Assembly: GCA_029861795.1 (NCBI GenBank)
Contig: JAOTYS010000323.1
Coordinates: 1-5,613, forward strand
Direction: 5' to 3'
DNA from: Gammaproteobacteria bacterium
GTDB lineage: Bacteria; Pseudomonadota; Gammaproteobacteria; Arenicellales; JAOTYS01
DNA: 5,613 bases
In this document: positions 1 to 5,613 of the stretch, piece after piece
How the letters are laid out: each line of letters opens with the position of its first letter
Numbering within the stretch: the stretch's first letter is position 1
Notes under the pieces: model-generated
Database searches by the model: none
Told to the model about the DNA's origin: nothing
Seen by the model: only the letters and a program-made list of their open reading frames with translations
Translations under genes and position numbers: made by a program

Positions 1-426
1 GTGGCAAGCAGGACCGGCACGGATGGTGTTGATTTCATCGATCCGTCGGGTCAGGGCTGGTGGGTTATGGATGGCAAAGACACGCCGTTCTCACCGGACT
101 GGACTATCGGCTTTGGCCTGAACTACACCATGGATCTTGGTGACAAGGGTACGCTCGCGCCGCGACTCGATGGCTACTACAACACTGGATACCATACCGC
201 GAGAGAGCAAACCTTCTTCACCGAACAAGATGCGTATACGAAGTTCGACGTGTCCGTAAATTGGCAATCAGCCGATGGTACTTACACCGCCAAAGCCTAT
301 GTCATCAACGCGACGGATGAAATTATCAGCACGATGACCGACATATCGCCGGCACCGCCATACGTTGCGTACTCCGACTACCAGGCGCCGCGACACTGGG
401 GTGTACGCTTCGGATATAACTTCTAG
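1..426 (+). CDS. TonB-dependent receptor, C-terminal end (5' partial)
   Basis: This is the last 141 codons of an outer-membrane beta-barrel receptor; the gene starts left of the window, so the GTG at position 1 is just the first codon seen. The translation alternates polar and hydrophobic/aromatic residues as in barrel strands (WTIGFGLNYTMD, LAPRLDGYYNT, YTKFDVSVNWQS, YTAKAYVINATD). It ends in a final strand, RHWGVRFGYNF, whose terminal Phe is the usual signal for barrel assembly in outer-membrane proteins. TonB-dependent receptors import scarce or large substrates across the outer membrane using energy passed on by TonB-ExbBD. The plug domain and TonB box lie outside the window, so the substrate cannot be judged. 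It converges on the minus-strand catabolic genes and might serve the same pathway, but that is inference. Its TAG stop (424-426) shares bases with the stop of the facing pseudogene. Confidence 0.9.
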   Translation: MASRTGTDGVDFIDPSGQGWWVMDGKDTPFSPDWTIGFGLNYTMDLGDKGTLAPRLDGYYNTGYHTAREQTFFTEQDAYTKFDVSVNWQSADGTYTAKAYVINATDEIISTMTDISPAPPYVAYSDYQAPRHWGVRFGYNF

Positions 427-444
427 CAGGATGTTATTGAGGTA

Positions 445-460
445 AGCGCCAGGCGGCGCT
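445..460. other. Small perfect hairpin after the receptor gene
   Basis: A 6-bp perfect GC-rich stem (AGCGCC / GGCGCT) encloses a 4-base loop, 18 bases past the receptor stop. No T-run follows on the plus strand, so it is not a convincing intrinsic terminator, though it is the only stem found near the receptor end. It also lies inside the C-terminal block of the prpE remnant, so it may be chance coding sequence. Confidence 0.3.
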
Positions 461-823
461 GCAACGCAACCGTCACATCGTCGAGAGCAGTCGGATCGTC
501 GATTGTGACGGGTAGTGTCCAGGACTTACCGTCCGCAATACTGCGCGTCATTCAGAACCAGTAGCCCAAGCGGCAGTTGTCCCTTTAGCGCATTGGCAAC
601 ACCGAGGACCGCACACTCGGCATCGCCGGTTGTGCCCAATGCTTTGCCTTTTCCGAAGTTCTGGACCATTCGACGTCACGATCTGGAAGCAACTCGGCAA
701 TCTCCTGCTGTCGTAAATCAGTGCCGCCTGTTCTCCGCGGCCGTTCTCAACATGAATATCAAGGGCGTTGTAACAAGCGTTCGTTACACCATCTGGATAC
801 CACTTGAAAAAGGGCGGAGCAGT

Positions 824-845
824 GCCGTCCAGAATTCTGGACGGC
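824..845. repeat. 22-bp perfect palindrome
   Basis: The two strands read identically across these 22 bases, with arms GCCGTCCAGAA / TTCTGGACGGC meeting with no spacer at a central GAATTC. It lies in the first block of the prpE remnant, covering the codons for SRILDG, which match the family's usual VLDD stretch, so coding origin explains at least part of it. On the minus strand a CCCTTTTT stretch follows about 10 bases later, too far away for a typical intrinsic terminator. No function can be assigned. Confidence 0.6.
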
Positions 846-909
846 GTGTCATACCAACATTTATCTTTGGTGGCCCGCTTCCCAATGGTCCTTTTTAATC
901 ATCCTCGAA

Positions 910-2430
910 CTAAAAGAAACCAAGCGGATTCGTGTCGTGGCTTACCAGAATATTCTTAGTTTGCTGGTAGTGTTGCAGCGCAACTTTGTGCGTCTCACGA
1001 CCTATGCCTGATTTCTTATATCCACCAAATGCAGCATGAGCCGGGTACGCGTGGTAGCAGTTCACCCAAACCCGACCAGCCTGAATTCCCCGACCCATGC
1101 GGTAGGCTCGATTGTTATCACGAGTCCACACACCGGCGCCTAATCCATATTGAGTATCGTTAGCGATAGCAAGAGCTTCTGCTTCGTCCTTGAATGTCGT
1201 TACGCCCAGCGTCGGACCAAAGATCTCTTCCTGGAAGACGCGCATATCGTTGGTGCCTTTCAACAATGTTGGTTCGACGTAGTAACCGTCCTGGATGTCG
1301 CTACCGACAACCGCTTTACCACCTCCCATCAGAACCTCCGCGCCTTCATTTCGGGCTATTTCCATGTACCCCATGACCTTGTCAAACTGTTCCTGCGAGA
1401 CTTGGGCGCCGATCATCGTGTCGGTATCCAAAGGATTCCCCTGCTTGATGTTCTTACCGCGCTCCAGGACGCGCTCCATGAAGTCGTCATAGATACTCTC
1501 CTGCACGAGAGCTCGAGAGGGGCAAGTACACACTTCGCCCTGATTGAAGAAGCCGAGCAACAGCCCTTCAATCGACTTACTGACGAATTCATCTTCCTGC
1601 GACATGATGTCCTCAAAATAGACATTGGGCGATTTTCCACCGAGTTCAACCGTTGACGGAATTAGTGACTTGGCCGCGTTTGCCAAAATCTTGTGCCCAA
1701 CCGCGGTCGATCCGGTAAATGCTATTTTGGCGATGTCTTCGCTGCTCGCCAGTGCATGACCGATTTCCTCGCCGTAGCCATTCAGGATATTCACGACACC
1801 AGGCGGTAAAAGGTCGGCAATCATTTCCATCATCACGAGGATCGAACACGGTGTTTGCTCCGCCGGTTTCAGGATTACGCAATTGCCTGCAGCTAGTGCG
1901 GGTGCCAATTTCCAACCCGCCATGAGCAGTGGAAAATTCCACGGAATAATTTGACCGACAACACCGAGCGGCTCGTAAAAGTGATAGGAAATGGTGTTCG
2001 AATCAAGTTCTGCAGCAGAGCCTTCCTGGGCTCTGAGGCAACCAGCGAAATAACGAAAGTGATCGACGAGAAGTGGCAAGTCAGCATTTAGTGTTTCGCG
2101 TATTCCTTTGCCGTTATCCCAGGTTTCTACGTATGCCAGGGTTTCAAGGTTTTCTTCAATTCGATCCGCGATCTTTAGCATAGTATTCGAGCGAACCGCG
2201 GCGGGCGTCTTTCCCCAATCGTCCGCAGCCCCGTGCGCCGCCTTCAGCGCTATTCTCAAATCAGCCGGGCTAGAGCGCGGAATCTCACAGTAGGCCTTTC
2301 CGTTTACTGGCGAAATATTGTCAAAGTACTTTCCCTCAGCCGGCGCGACCCACTCGCCGCCAATAAAGTTCTCGTAACGGTCCTTGAAGGTGAACAGTGC
2401 GTCGGTGCTACCTGGCATTGCGTATTGCAT
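910..2430 (-). CDS. exaC: NAD-dependent aldehyde dehydrogenase, ExaC/AcoD type
   Basis: This 506-residue cytoplasmic enzyme, the usual length for the ExaC/AcoD acetaldehyde dehydrogenase group, oxidises an aldehyde to the carboxylic acid with NAD(P)+. Visible hallmarks are IIPWNFP (161-167; Asn165 for the oxyanion hole), LKPAEQTP with Lys188, the cofactor loop FTGST (238-242), VELGGKSPN with general base Glu262, and [13 protein letters not shown] with nucleophile Cys301. EEIFGP with Glu402 follows. The pattern GEVCTCPSR is typical of the ExaC/AcoD branch. The ATG at 2430 is chosen over an in-frame ATG at 2499 because GAGAGG lies 8 bases upstream, the length then matches the family, and the longer form would run into the end of the preceding gene. 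It is probably co-transcribed with the NTF2-like gene 31 bases upstream. A broken PrpE-like gene follows it. The physiological aldehyde is unknown. The symbol is a family-level guess; acoD or a generic aldehyde dehydrogenase would fit equally. Confidence 0.93.
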   Translation of the reverse strand: MQYAMPGSTDALFTFKDRYENFIGGEWVAPAEGKYFDNISPVNGKAYCEIPRSSPADLRIALKAAHGAADDWGKTPAAVRSNTMLKIADRIEENLETLAYVETWDNGKGIRETLNADLPLLVDHFRYFAGCLRAQEGSAAELDSNTISYHFYEPLGVVGQIIPWNFPLLMAGWKLAPALAAGNCVILKPAEQTPCSILVMMEMIADLLPPGVVNILNGYGEEIGHALASSEDIAKIAFTGSTAVGHKILANAAKSLIPSTVELGGKSPNVYFEDIMSQEDEFVSKSIEGLLLGFFNQGEVCTCPSRALVQESIYDDFMERVLERGKNIKQGNPLDTDTMIGAQVSQEQFDKVMGYMEIARNEGAEVLMGGGKAVVGSDIQDGYYVEPTLLKGTNDMRVFQEEIFGPTLGVTTFKDEAEALAIANDTQYGLGAGVWTRDNNRAYRMGRGIQAGRVWVNCYHAYPAHAAFGGYKKSGIGRETHKVALQHYQQTKNILVSHDTNPLGFF

Positions 2431-2438
2431 GATCGATA

Positions 2439-2444
2439 CCTCTC
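2439..2444 (-). promoter_or_regulatory. Ribosome binding site deciding the ALDH start
   Basis: GAGAGG reads on the minus strand 8 bases before the ATG at 2430. It supports that start over the upstream in-frame ATG at 2499. Confidence 0.7.
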
Positions 2445-2461
2445 TCTTTGTATTATTGAAT

Positions 2462-2881
2462 TCAGGCCCAACCCAGCTCTCCAAGGGCCCAGGGTGCATT
2501 CCATATTTTCGTCATATGACTGATCTTATTGTCATCATCTAGCTTGAGAACATAAACGTAATGGCTGTTGGTTTCGCTGTTGGTCGGCGGAACGGGTCCA
2601 CCGTCTCCGACGTGTATTCCTGTAAACGTGGCGAAAAAAAATGCTGTGTTATTCGATGCATCGAATGCCGACGCGTGCAATTCGTAAGCACAGCCATTCA
2701 AGGGACCGGAGCCCAGTCCTGCCATCCAGTTGCAGTAGTCTTCAATCGAATTGACGTCGACGAGCGGTTCGCTTTGAGCGGCGAACGCGGCGCCATTTGA
2801 AACGTATTGCTGGCAACCGTCCCATCCCTGCAGCCCCTCGCATGCGTGAAAAAACTTTGTTGCAACTTCCATTGAATTCAT
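2462..2881 (-). CDS. NTF2-like / SnoaL-like small protein
   Basis: This is a 139-residue protein of the NTF2/SnoaL fold class, judged from length and sequence character. An N-terminal helix ([12 protein letters not shown]) and a Trp/Tyr-rich helical region ([11 protein letters not shown]) precede alternating beta segments ([35 protein letters not shown]). It closes with [20 protein letters not shown], which resembles the end of uncharacterised bacterial proteins annotated as nuclear transport factor 2 family. The fold forms a cone-shaped pocket used by ketosteroid isomerases, epoxide hydrolases, cyclases and non-enzymatic binders, so the fold alone does not give the reaction. No signal peptide or membrane segment is visible, so it should be cytoplasmic. 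The ATG at 2881 has AAGGA 6 bases upstream; the second ATG at 2872 is too far from it. It lies 21 bases after the AraC gene and 31 bases before ALDH, suggesting a role in the same catabolic route, for example on an intermediate made before the aldehyde step. Confidence 0.85.
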   Translation of the reverse strand: MNSMEVATKFFHACEGLQGWDGCQQYVSNGAAFAAQSEPLVDVNSIEDYCNWMAGLGSGPLNGCAYELHASAFDASNNTAFFFATFTGIHVGDGGPVPPTNSETNSHYVYVLKLDDDNKISHMTKIWNAPWALGELGWA

Positions 2882-2887
2882 TGATCT

Positions 2888-2892
2888 TCCTT
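2888..2892 (-). promoter_or_regulatory. Ribosome binding site of the NTF2-like gene
   Basis: AAGGA reads on the minus strand 6 bases before the ATG at 2881, inside the 21-base gap after the AraC gene. It selects this ATG over the one three codons later. Confidence 0.65.
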
Positions 2893-2902
2893 GGTCTTGT
2901 GG

Positions 2903-3784
2903 TTATGTGCTGTCAGTTATGGATATGCGACGGCGAAAATTCTTGCGATAGAAAGTTGGGCTGACACCCGTGGTTGATTTGAATAGTTTCGTAAAATGCG
3001 GTTGATCGTGAAAACCCAGTTGTCCAGCAATATCCATCACAGGCGCTTCGCTCGATGTCAGCATTCCCATTGCCTTTTCGATGCGCCGCCGGAGAATGTA
3101 CTGGTGGGGAGAAGCGCCCATGACCTCTCTGAATAGTGCACTGAACCTGTGTGCAGAAAGTCCTGCAATTTCGCCGAGCTTGTCAACGCCAACCTTACTT
3201 TCCAGGTTTTCCTCAAGATAGCGAAGTGACCGCCGCAATTTTTGCAGGGTGAAGAGGCGCTCTCTGCCTCTGGGACGAATCTCTGAGAGATGCAATACCT
3301 TCCCGAGTAACTGGAAAACGATTTCTCGCTCACGCGCGATTTCAACGAAGTCGAGGTTATCGTTACGCCTGAATGATTGTGGGTTCGGTTTCTGGCCTAA
3401 GATTTCGACCAATTTTCGAATTGTCTCACCAATGTTAGCTGCGTCATCACCCGAGACGACCTTGGGGACGCGATACAGATTCAGAACGTCGACGCTGCTA
3501 AACAGGGTGTAATGAACACATACTCCCCCGATAAGGCAGGTAGGGCTGTCGAATTGATGTGTTGTCCCAGCGGGTATCAAAAATGCATCACCCGGGCGAC
3601 CCTTATATATATCGATATCATCAGTTCGTCGGACAGTTAACTCACACGACACTTCGGGCGAGTAAACAACAACGAGGCACGGGTCAATTCGCCAATCGCA
3701 CTTGTACGGCTCGTGGCGACCGTACACCGCCCACGTTAACTCGTAATCGAGAGAGTTACCGATCAGGCTCTGCAGCGTTTGCAC
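2903..3784 (-). CDS. AraC-family transcriptional regulator
   Basis: A 293-residue protein with the classic two-part layout. Residues about 1-140 are a cupin-like sensing domain with the signature RPGDAFLIPAGTTHQF (63-78). Residues about 183-287 are the C-terminal DNA-binding domain with two helix-turn-helix units: LGEIAGLSAHRFSALFRE (203-220), then DIAGQLGFHDQPHFTKLFK (251-269) followed by TTGVSPTFYRKNFRRR, a typical AraC/XylS end. Such proteins usually activate nearby catabolic genes when a small ligand binds the N-terminal domain. The start is GTG at 3784, with GGAG 7 bases upstream inside the last codons of the symporter gene; a single base separates the symporter stop from this GTG. It is therefore most likely co-transcribed and translationally coupled with the symporter, which would give feedback control of its own operon. 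The operator should lie upstream of the operon, beyond the right edge. The ligand is unknown. Confidence 0.93.
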   Translation of the reverse strand: MQTLQSLIGNSLDYELTWAVYGRHEPYKCDWRIDPCLVVVYSPEVSCELTVRRTDDIDIYKGRPGDAFLIPAGTTHQFDSPTCLIGGVCVHYTLFSSVDVLNLYRVPKVVSGDDAANIGETIRKLVEILGQKPNPQSFRRNDNLDFVEIAREREIVFQLLGKVLHLSEIRPRGRERLFTLQKLRRSLRYLEENLESKVGVDKLGEIAGLSAHRFSALFREVMGASPHQYILRRRIEKAMGMLTSSEAPVMDIAGQLGFHDQPHFTKLFKSTTGVSPTFYRKNFRRRISITDST

Positions 3785-3785
3785 G

Positions 3786-5381
3786 TTAGTTCTCCAGCAT
3801 CAGGAGAAAAACAAACTGTAACAGGAAGAAGGCAATTAAGATGTATGAGCGCTTTTCGAACCGACCTGGCAGCACGTAAACGCCATCTTCTTTTATACGC
3901 CCCTCGGATAGCAGTTGTCTTCTTTGGCCAGCAAACGTATATGCCGCTATGTTTCGAGCCTCCCAGCCGCTGATCGCACTTGCAAGATATGCAACTGCAC
4001 AGGTAACCAACAATCCCAATGGGCTCTTCCAGCCCCAGTCAAAGTCAAGACTTGCATCCGCAATCGCGACAACAACGACTCCCGCAATAAAGCCGAGACA
4101 GGCGCCGAGCTGGTTGGTTCGTGGACTGAACATGCCCATCACGAAAACGCCAAACATTGCGCCGGTAAGGTAAGTGACATATTCGCCCATAAGCGCGACT
4201 AACGGAGACCCCGGGTCATCGCCCATGAAGTAGACGAAAATCGCAGTGCCAACTCCGAAACCCAAAGTGACCAATCTCGATAATGGCAGCGAAGCGGTTT
4301 CACCGTTGCCTTTGAGAACCCAGCGTTCGTGCACGTCCTTGACGTACACGGTAGTCATTGAGTTTAGCAGTGAGTCAATAGCAGCCATCGAAGCGGCAAA
4401 GACTGCGGAAATGATGATGCCGAAAATGCCTGCTGGTACGTAGTTGACGATAAAGTCGATCATTATCGTATTCGGGTCGGAGAACTCTTTCGCGTCGTAG
4501 AACACATACAGAATCAGCCCAAGCGTCATGAATATAAAGAATTGCGTGTTAAGGACAACACCGCTAAACCAAAATGAGTATTTGACGTCCTTCATCGACC
4601 GAGCGGTGAACAGTCTTTGAACCTGGGACTGATCCGACGAGAAGTACTGCATGTGCATGATTCCGTAGCCGATGATCGAAACCCATACGCCATTGTTCAG
4701 TGCCCAGTTCCACGAGAAGTCGAGGGACTCCAGTTTTCCGGCGGCAGAGACCATCTGCATGCCATCTGCCAGAGAAACATCTGCGCCGTTGATCGCGAGA
4801 AAGAAAACCACAACGCCGCCGATCCAGAGGACGGCCATTTGTGAAACATCAGTCCAAATGACAGCTTTGATTCCACCGAGAACGGTGTAGATAACGGCAA
4901 GCACCAGGACTATTGAACTGATGATGAGACTACTAATGCCGGTCAGTGCGTTCAGTACCAGGGAAGGAACAAGAACCATGATGCCGATGAGCATTGTTGA
5001 GGTAATCAAGAAACCGATCGCGACCAGCAGGCGAGCAGCTTCACCGAACCGCATTTCCACGAATTGGTAAACAGAAGTGATTTTCAAGTTGTAGACGAAA
5101 GGGACGAATACGCCAGAGCAGAAAAACATGACGAGTGGGATGTTGATGATGATAATGAATGCCGTGAGCCCATCCTGATACACCCAACCCGGTGCACTTA
5201 CGAATGCAGCCGCACTCGTCCAGGTTGCGATGATGGACAGGCCGATCGGAAACCAGCGCAACGATCGACCGCCCGTGAAATAGTCTTCCTGCGTGCTATT
5301 GGACGAACCGACCCTTTGGCCGATATAGATAAGGCCAGCGAAATAGGCAACTACAATCGCGATGTCAATTGCGTGAAAAAT
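3786..5381 (-). CDS. Sodium:solute symporter (SSS/SLC5 family), start unresolved
   Basis: An inner-membrane carrier that moves an organic solute inward with Na+. Family marks (numbering from the ATT at 5381, giving 531 residues) are a first membrane segment IDIAIVVAYFAGLIYIG (5-21), EDYFTGGRSLRWFPIG (32-47), GGIKAVIWTDVSQ (169-181), SSDQSQVQR (248-256) and the Na+-site helix AAIDSLLNSMTTVYVKDV (333-350). About 13 hydrophobic segments fit the family. The open frame runs up to a stop at 5478-5480 but contains no ATG, GTG or TTG before the TTG at 5261. That TTG encodes the Leu of the conserved GGRSLRWF motif, so starting there would delete the first helix. The best candidate is ATT at 5381 with GGAG 9 bases upstream; a mutated ATG, an assembly error or -1 frameshifting from the overlapping upstream gene are alternatives. 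The substrate cannot be assigned; the neighbouring ALDH suggests a carbon source. The stop lies 1 base before the AraC start. Confidence 0.88.
   Translation of the reverse strand: MFHAIDIAIVVAYFAGLIYIGQRVGSSNSTQEDYFTGGRSLRWFPIGLSIIATWTSAAAFVSAPGWVYQDGLTAFIIIINIPLVMFFCSGVFVPFVYNLKITSVYQFVEMRFGEAARLLVAIGFLITSTMLIGIMVLVPSLVLNALTGISSLIISSIVLVLAVIYTVLGGIKAVIWTDVSQMAVLWIGGVVVFFLAINGADVSLADGMQMVSAAGKLESLDFSWNWALNNGVWVSIIGYGIMHMQYFSSDQSQVQRLFTARSMKDVKYSFWFSGVVLNTQFFIFMTLGLILYVFYDAKEFSDPNTIMIDFIVNYVPAGIFGIIISAVFAASMAAIDSLLNSMTTVYVKDVHERWVLKGNGETASLPLSRLVTLGFGVGTAIFVYFMGDDPGSPLVALMGEYVTYLTGAMFGVFVMGMFSPRTNQLGACLGFIAGVVVVAIADASLDFDWGWKSPLGLLVTCAVAYLASAISGWEARNIAAYTFAGQRRQLLSEGRIKEDGVYVLPGRFEKRSYILIAFFLLQFVFLLMLEN
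3792..3795 (-). promoter_or_regulatory. Ribosome binding site of the AraC gene, inside the symporter gene
   Basis: GGAG reads on the minus strand 7 bases before the GTG at 3784 and is part of the codons for the symporter's final Leu-Glu-Asn. It supports the GTG start and translational coupling of the two genes. Confidence 0.65.
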
Positions 5382-5613
5382 TTTCGCGTTCTCCGGCCGT
5401 TTGTCTTTGTTGGCGTCAGTCCCATCTGCAGTAGGACGCCGAGATCGTCCACCATCACCCAGTTTTCCGAGAGCTTGTTACCTCTAACCAGCCAAAAGTC
5501 CGAGTACCGCATCCTGATCGACCTGTGGGTTGCAGGAACCTCCATCCACATTCCCGCGTGGGTGCCTGTTAAGGTGCCGGTCGCTGATACCCAGTTGTCA
5601 TTAGCAACTTGAA
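5351..5613 (-). CDS. SnoaL-like / ester cyclase-type protein, C-terminal end (5' partial)
   Basis: The frame is open from the right window edge to a TAG at 5351-5353, giving 86 visible residues. The sequence reads VSATGTLTGTHAGMWMEVPA, then RSIRMRYSDFWLVRGNKLSE, then NWVMVDDLGVLLQMG. This is the end pattern of SnoaL-like polyketide-cyclase/ester-cyclase proteins: a strand, a Gly-Thr-His turn, a Pro-containing loop, a core strand carrying 'D.W.V..GK..E.W...D..G...Q.G'. Members have the NTF2-like cone fold and act on or bind small hydrophobic or carbonyl compounds. After LLQMG the frame continues for 25 residues of basic, low-similarity sequence (LTPTKTNGRRTRKFFTQLTSRL at its end), overlapping the start of the symporter in another frame; this tail looks unnatural. 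It is the most upstream visible gene of the operon. The internal ATG at 5551 is not a start, because the family pattern continues upstream of it. The N-terminal half is outside the window. Confidence 0.8.
   Translation of the reverse strand, partial: QVANDNWVSATGTLTGTHAGMWMEVPATHRSIRMRYSDFWLVRGNKLSENWVMVDDLGVLLQMGLTPTKTNGRRTRKFFTQLTSRL
5391..5394 (-). promoter_or_regulatory. Possible ribosome binding site for an ATT start of the symporter
   Basis: GGAG reads on the minus strand 9 bases before ATT at 5381, which opens a frame reading Ile/Met-FHAIDIAIVV, a plausible symporter N terminus. It is inside the upstream SnoaL-like reading frame. The motif is short and the spacing slightly long, so this is only suggestive. 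Confidence 0.4.

Larger units (their letters stand above)
423..902 (-). pseudogene. prpE: Propionyl-CoA synthetase (PrpE-like) remnant with several internal deletions
   Basis: Translating the minus strand gives separate blocks of an AMP-forming short-chain acyl-CoA synthetase in their native order but in different frames. Block 1 (about 884-707, with a frame change near 875) is N-terminal: PSRILDGTAPPFFKWYPDG, then ACYNALDIHVENGRGEQ and AALIYDS. Block 2 (about 704-643) contains ELLPDRDVEWS and is a weaker match to the region before the nucleotide-binding loop. Block 3 (about 624-541) is C-terminal: AECAVLGVANALKGQLPLG. Block 4 (539-423) is the extreme C terminus, IADGKSWTLPVTIDDPTAL, running to a TAG stop. 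PrpE is normally about 630 residues; only about 160 codons remain. Most of the adenylation domain is gone, as is the segment with the acetylatable catalytic lysine (PKTRSGK) that should lie between blocks 3 and 4. No functional product is possible. It sits directly after the ALDH gene on the same strand, which fits a lost aldehyde-to-acid-to-acyl-CoA route. Identification is from recalled family sequence. Confidence 0.85.

Noticed and set aside
515..898. 127-codon open frame on the plus strand between the receptor and the ALDH gene
   Set aside because: It is antisense to the PrpE-like remnant, has no recognisable family features and is rich in Ser, Pro and Arg as expected of a shadow frame. 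The minus strand explains the region much better.
1150..1656. 168-codon plus-strand frame and several shorter ones inside the ALDH gene
   Set aside because: They are antisense shadows of a gene with all catalytic motifs intact; no family resemblance or ribosome binding site is seen.
2431..2499. 23-residue N-terminal extension of the aldehyde dehydrogenase from the ATG at 2499
   Set aside because: It would overlap the end of the NTF2-like gene, lacks a good ribosome binding site and makes the protein longer than the 506 residues usual for this ALDH group. The ATG at 2430 has GAGAGG at proper spacing.
3602..3620. AT-rich alternating stretch with a TATCGATATC-like palindrome, considered as a promoter or operator
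   Set aside because: It lies inside the AraC coding region and encodes DDIDIYKG in a conserved domain; no paired -35/-10 arrangement or gene start is nearby.
5261..5261. TTG at 5261 as the symporter start
   Set aside because: It encodes the Leu inside the conserved GGRSLRWF motif, and the first membrane helix is encoded just upstream in the same frame.
5064..5612. 182-codon plus-strand frame at the right end
   Set aside because: It lies opposite the well-supported symporter N terminus and the SnoaL-like gene end, both of which show clear family motifs.

Overview
The window is a compact bacterial locus of about 50% GC. One gene end lies on the plus strand, and a tightly packed row of genes runs along the minus strand. 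A TonB-dependent receptor, a sodium:solute symporter, SnoaL/NTF2-like proteins, an AraC regulator and an ExaC/AcoD-type aldehyde dehydrogenase together suggest a Gram-negative proteobacterium, perhaps a marine gammaproteobacterium. That placement rests on gene content only.

Layout, left to right. Positions 1-426 (+) are the last 141 codons of a TonB-dependent outer-membrane receptor. Converging on it from the minus strand, 423-902 is a wrecked propionyl-CoA synthetase (PrpE-like) gene. At least four blocks of family sequence survive in changing frames, joined across large internal deletions, and the native stop codon is retained. Then, all on the minus strand and listed in transcription order from the right edge: the 3' end of a SnoaL-like (ester cyclase type) gene (5613-5351), a sodium:solute symporter (about 5381-3786), an AraC-family regulator (3784-2903), a 139-residue NTF2-like protein (2881-2462) and an aldehyde dehydrogenase (2430-910). 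The gaps are 1, 21 and 31 bases and the first pair overlaps, so these look like one operon whose promoter lies beyond the right edge.

Inferred function: a small catabolic operon. The symporter would import an organic solute (possibly after outer-membrane uptake by the receptor), the NTF2-fold proteins could act on an intermediate, ALDH would oxidise an aldehyde to an acid, and the PrpE-like enzyme would once have activated that acid with CoA. The AraC protein would sense the substrate or an intermediate. The substrate cannot be read from the sequence. The last step is broken here, so the acid must be activated by an enzyme encoded elsewhere or the pathway is decaying.

The points most worth a second look are the deletion-riddled prpE remnant and the missing standard start codon of the symporter, whose first membrane helix is encoded upstream of the first usable TTG and in the -1 frame relative to the overlapping SnoaL-like gene.
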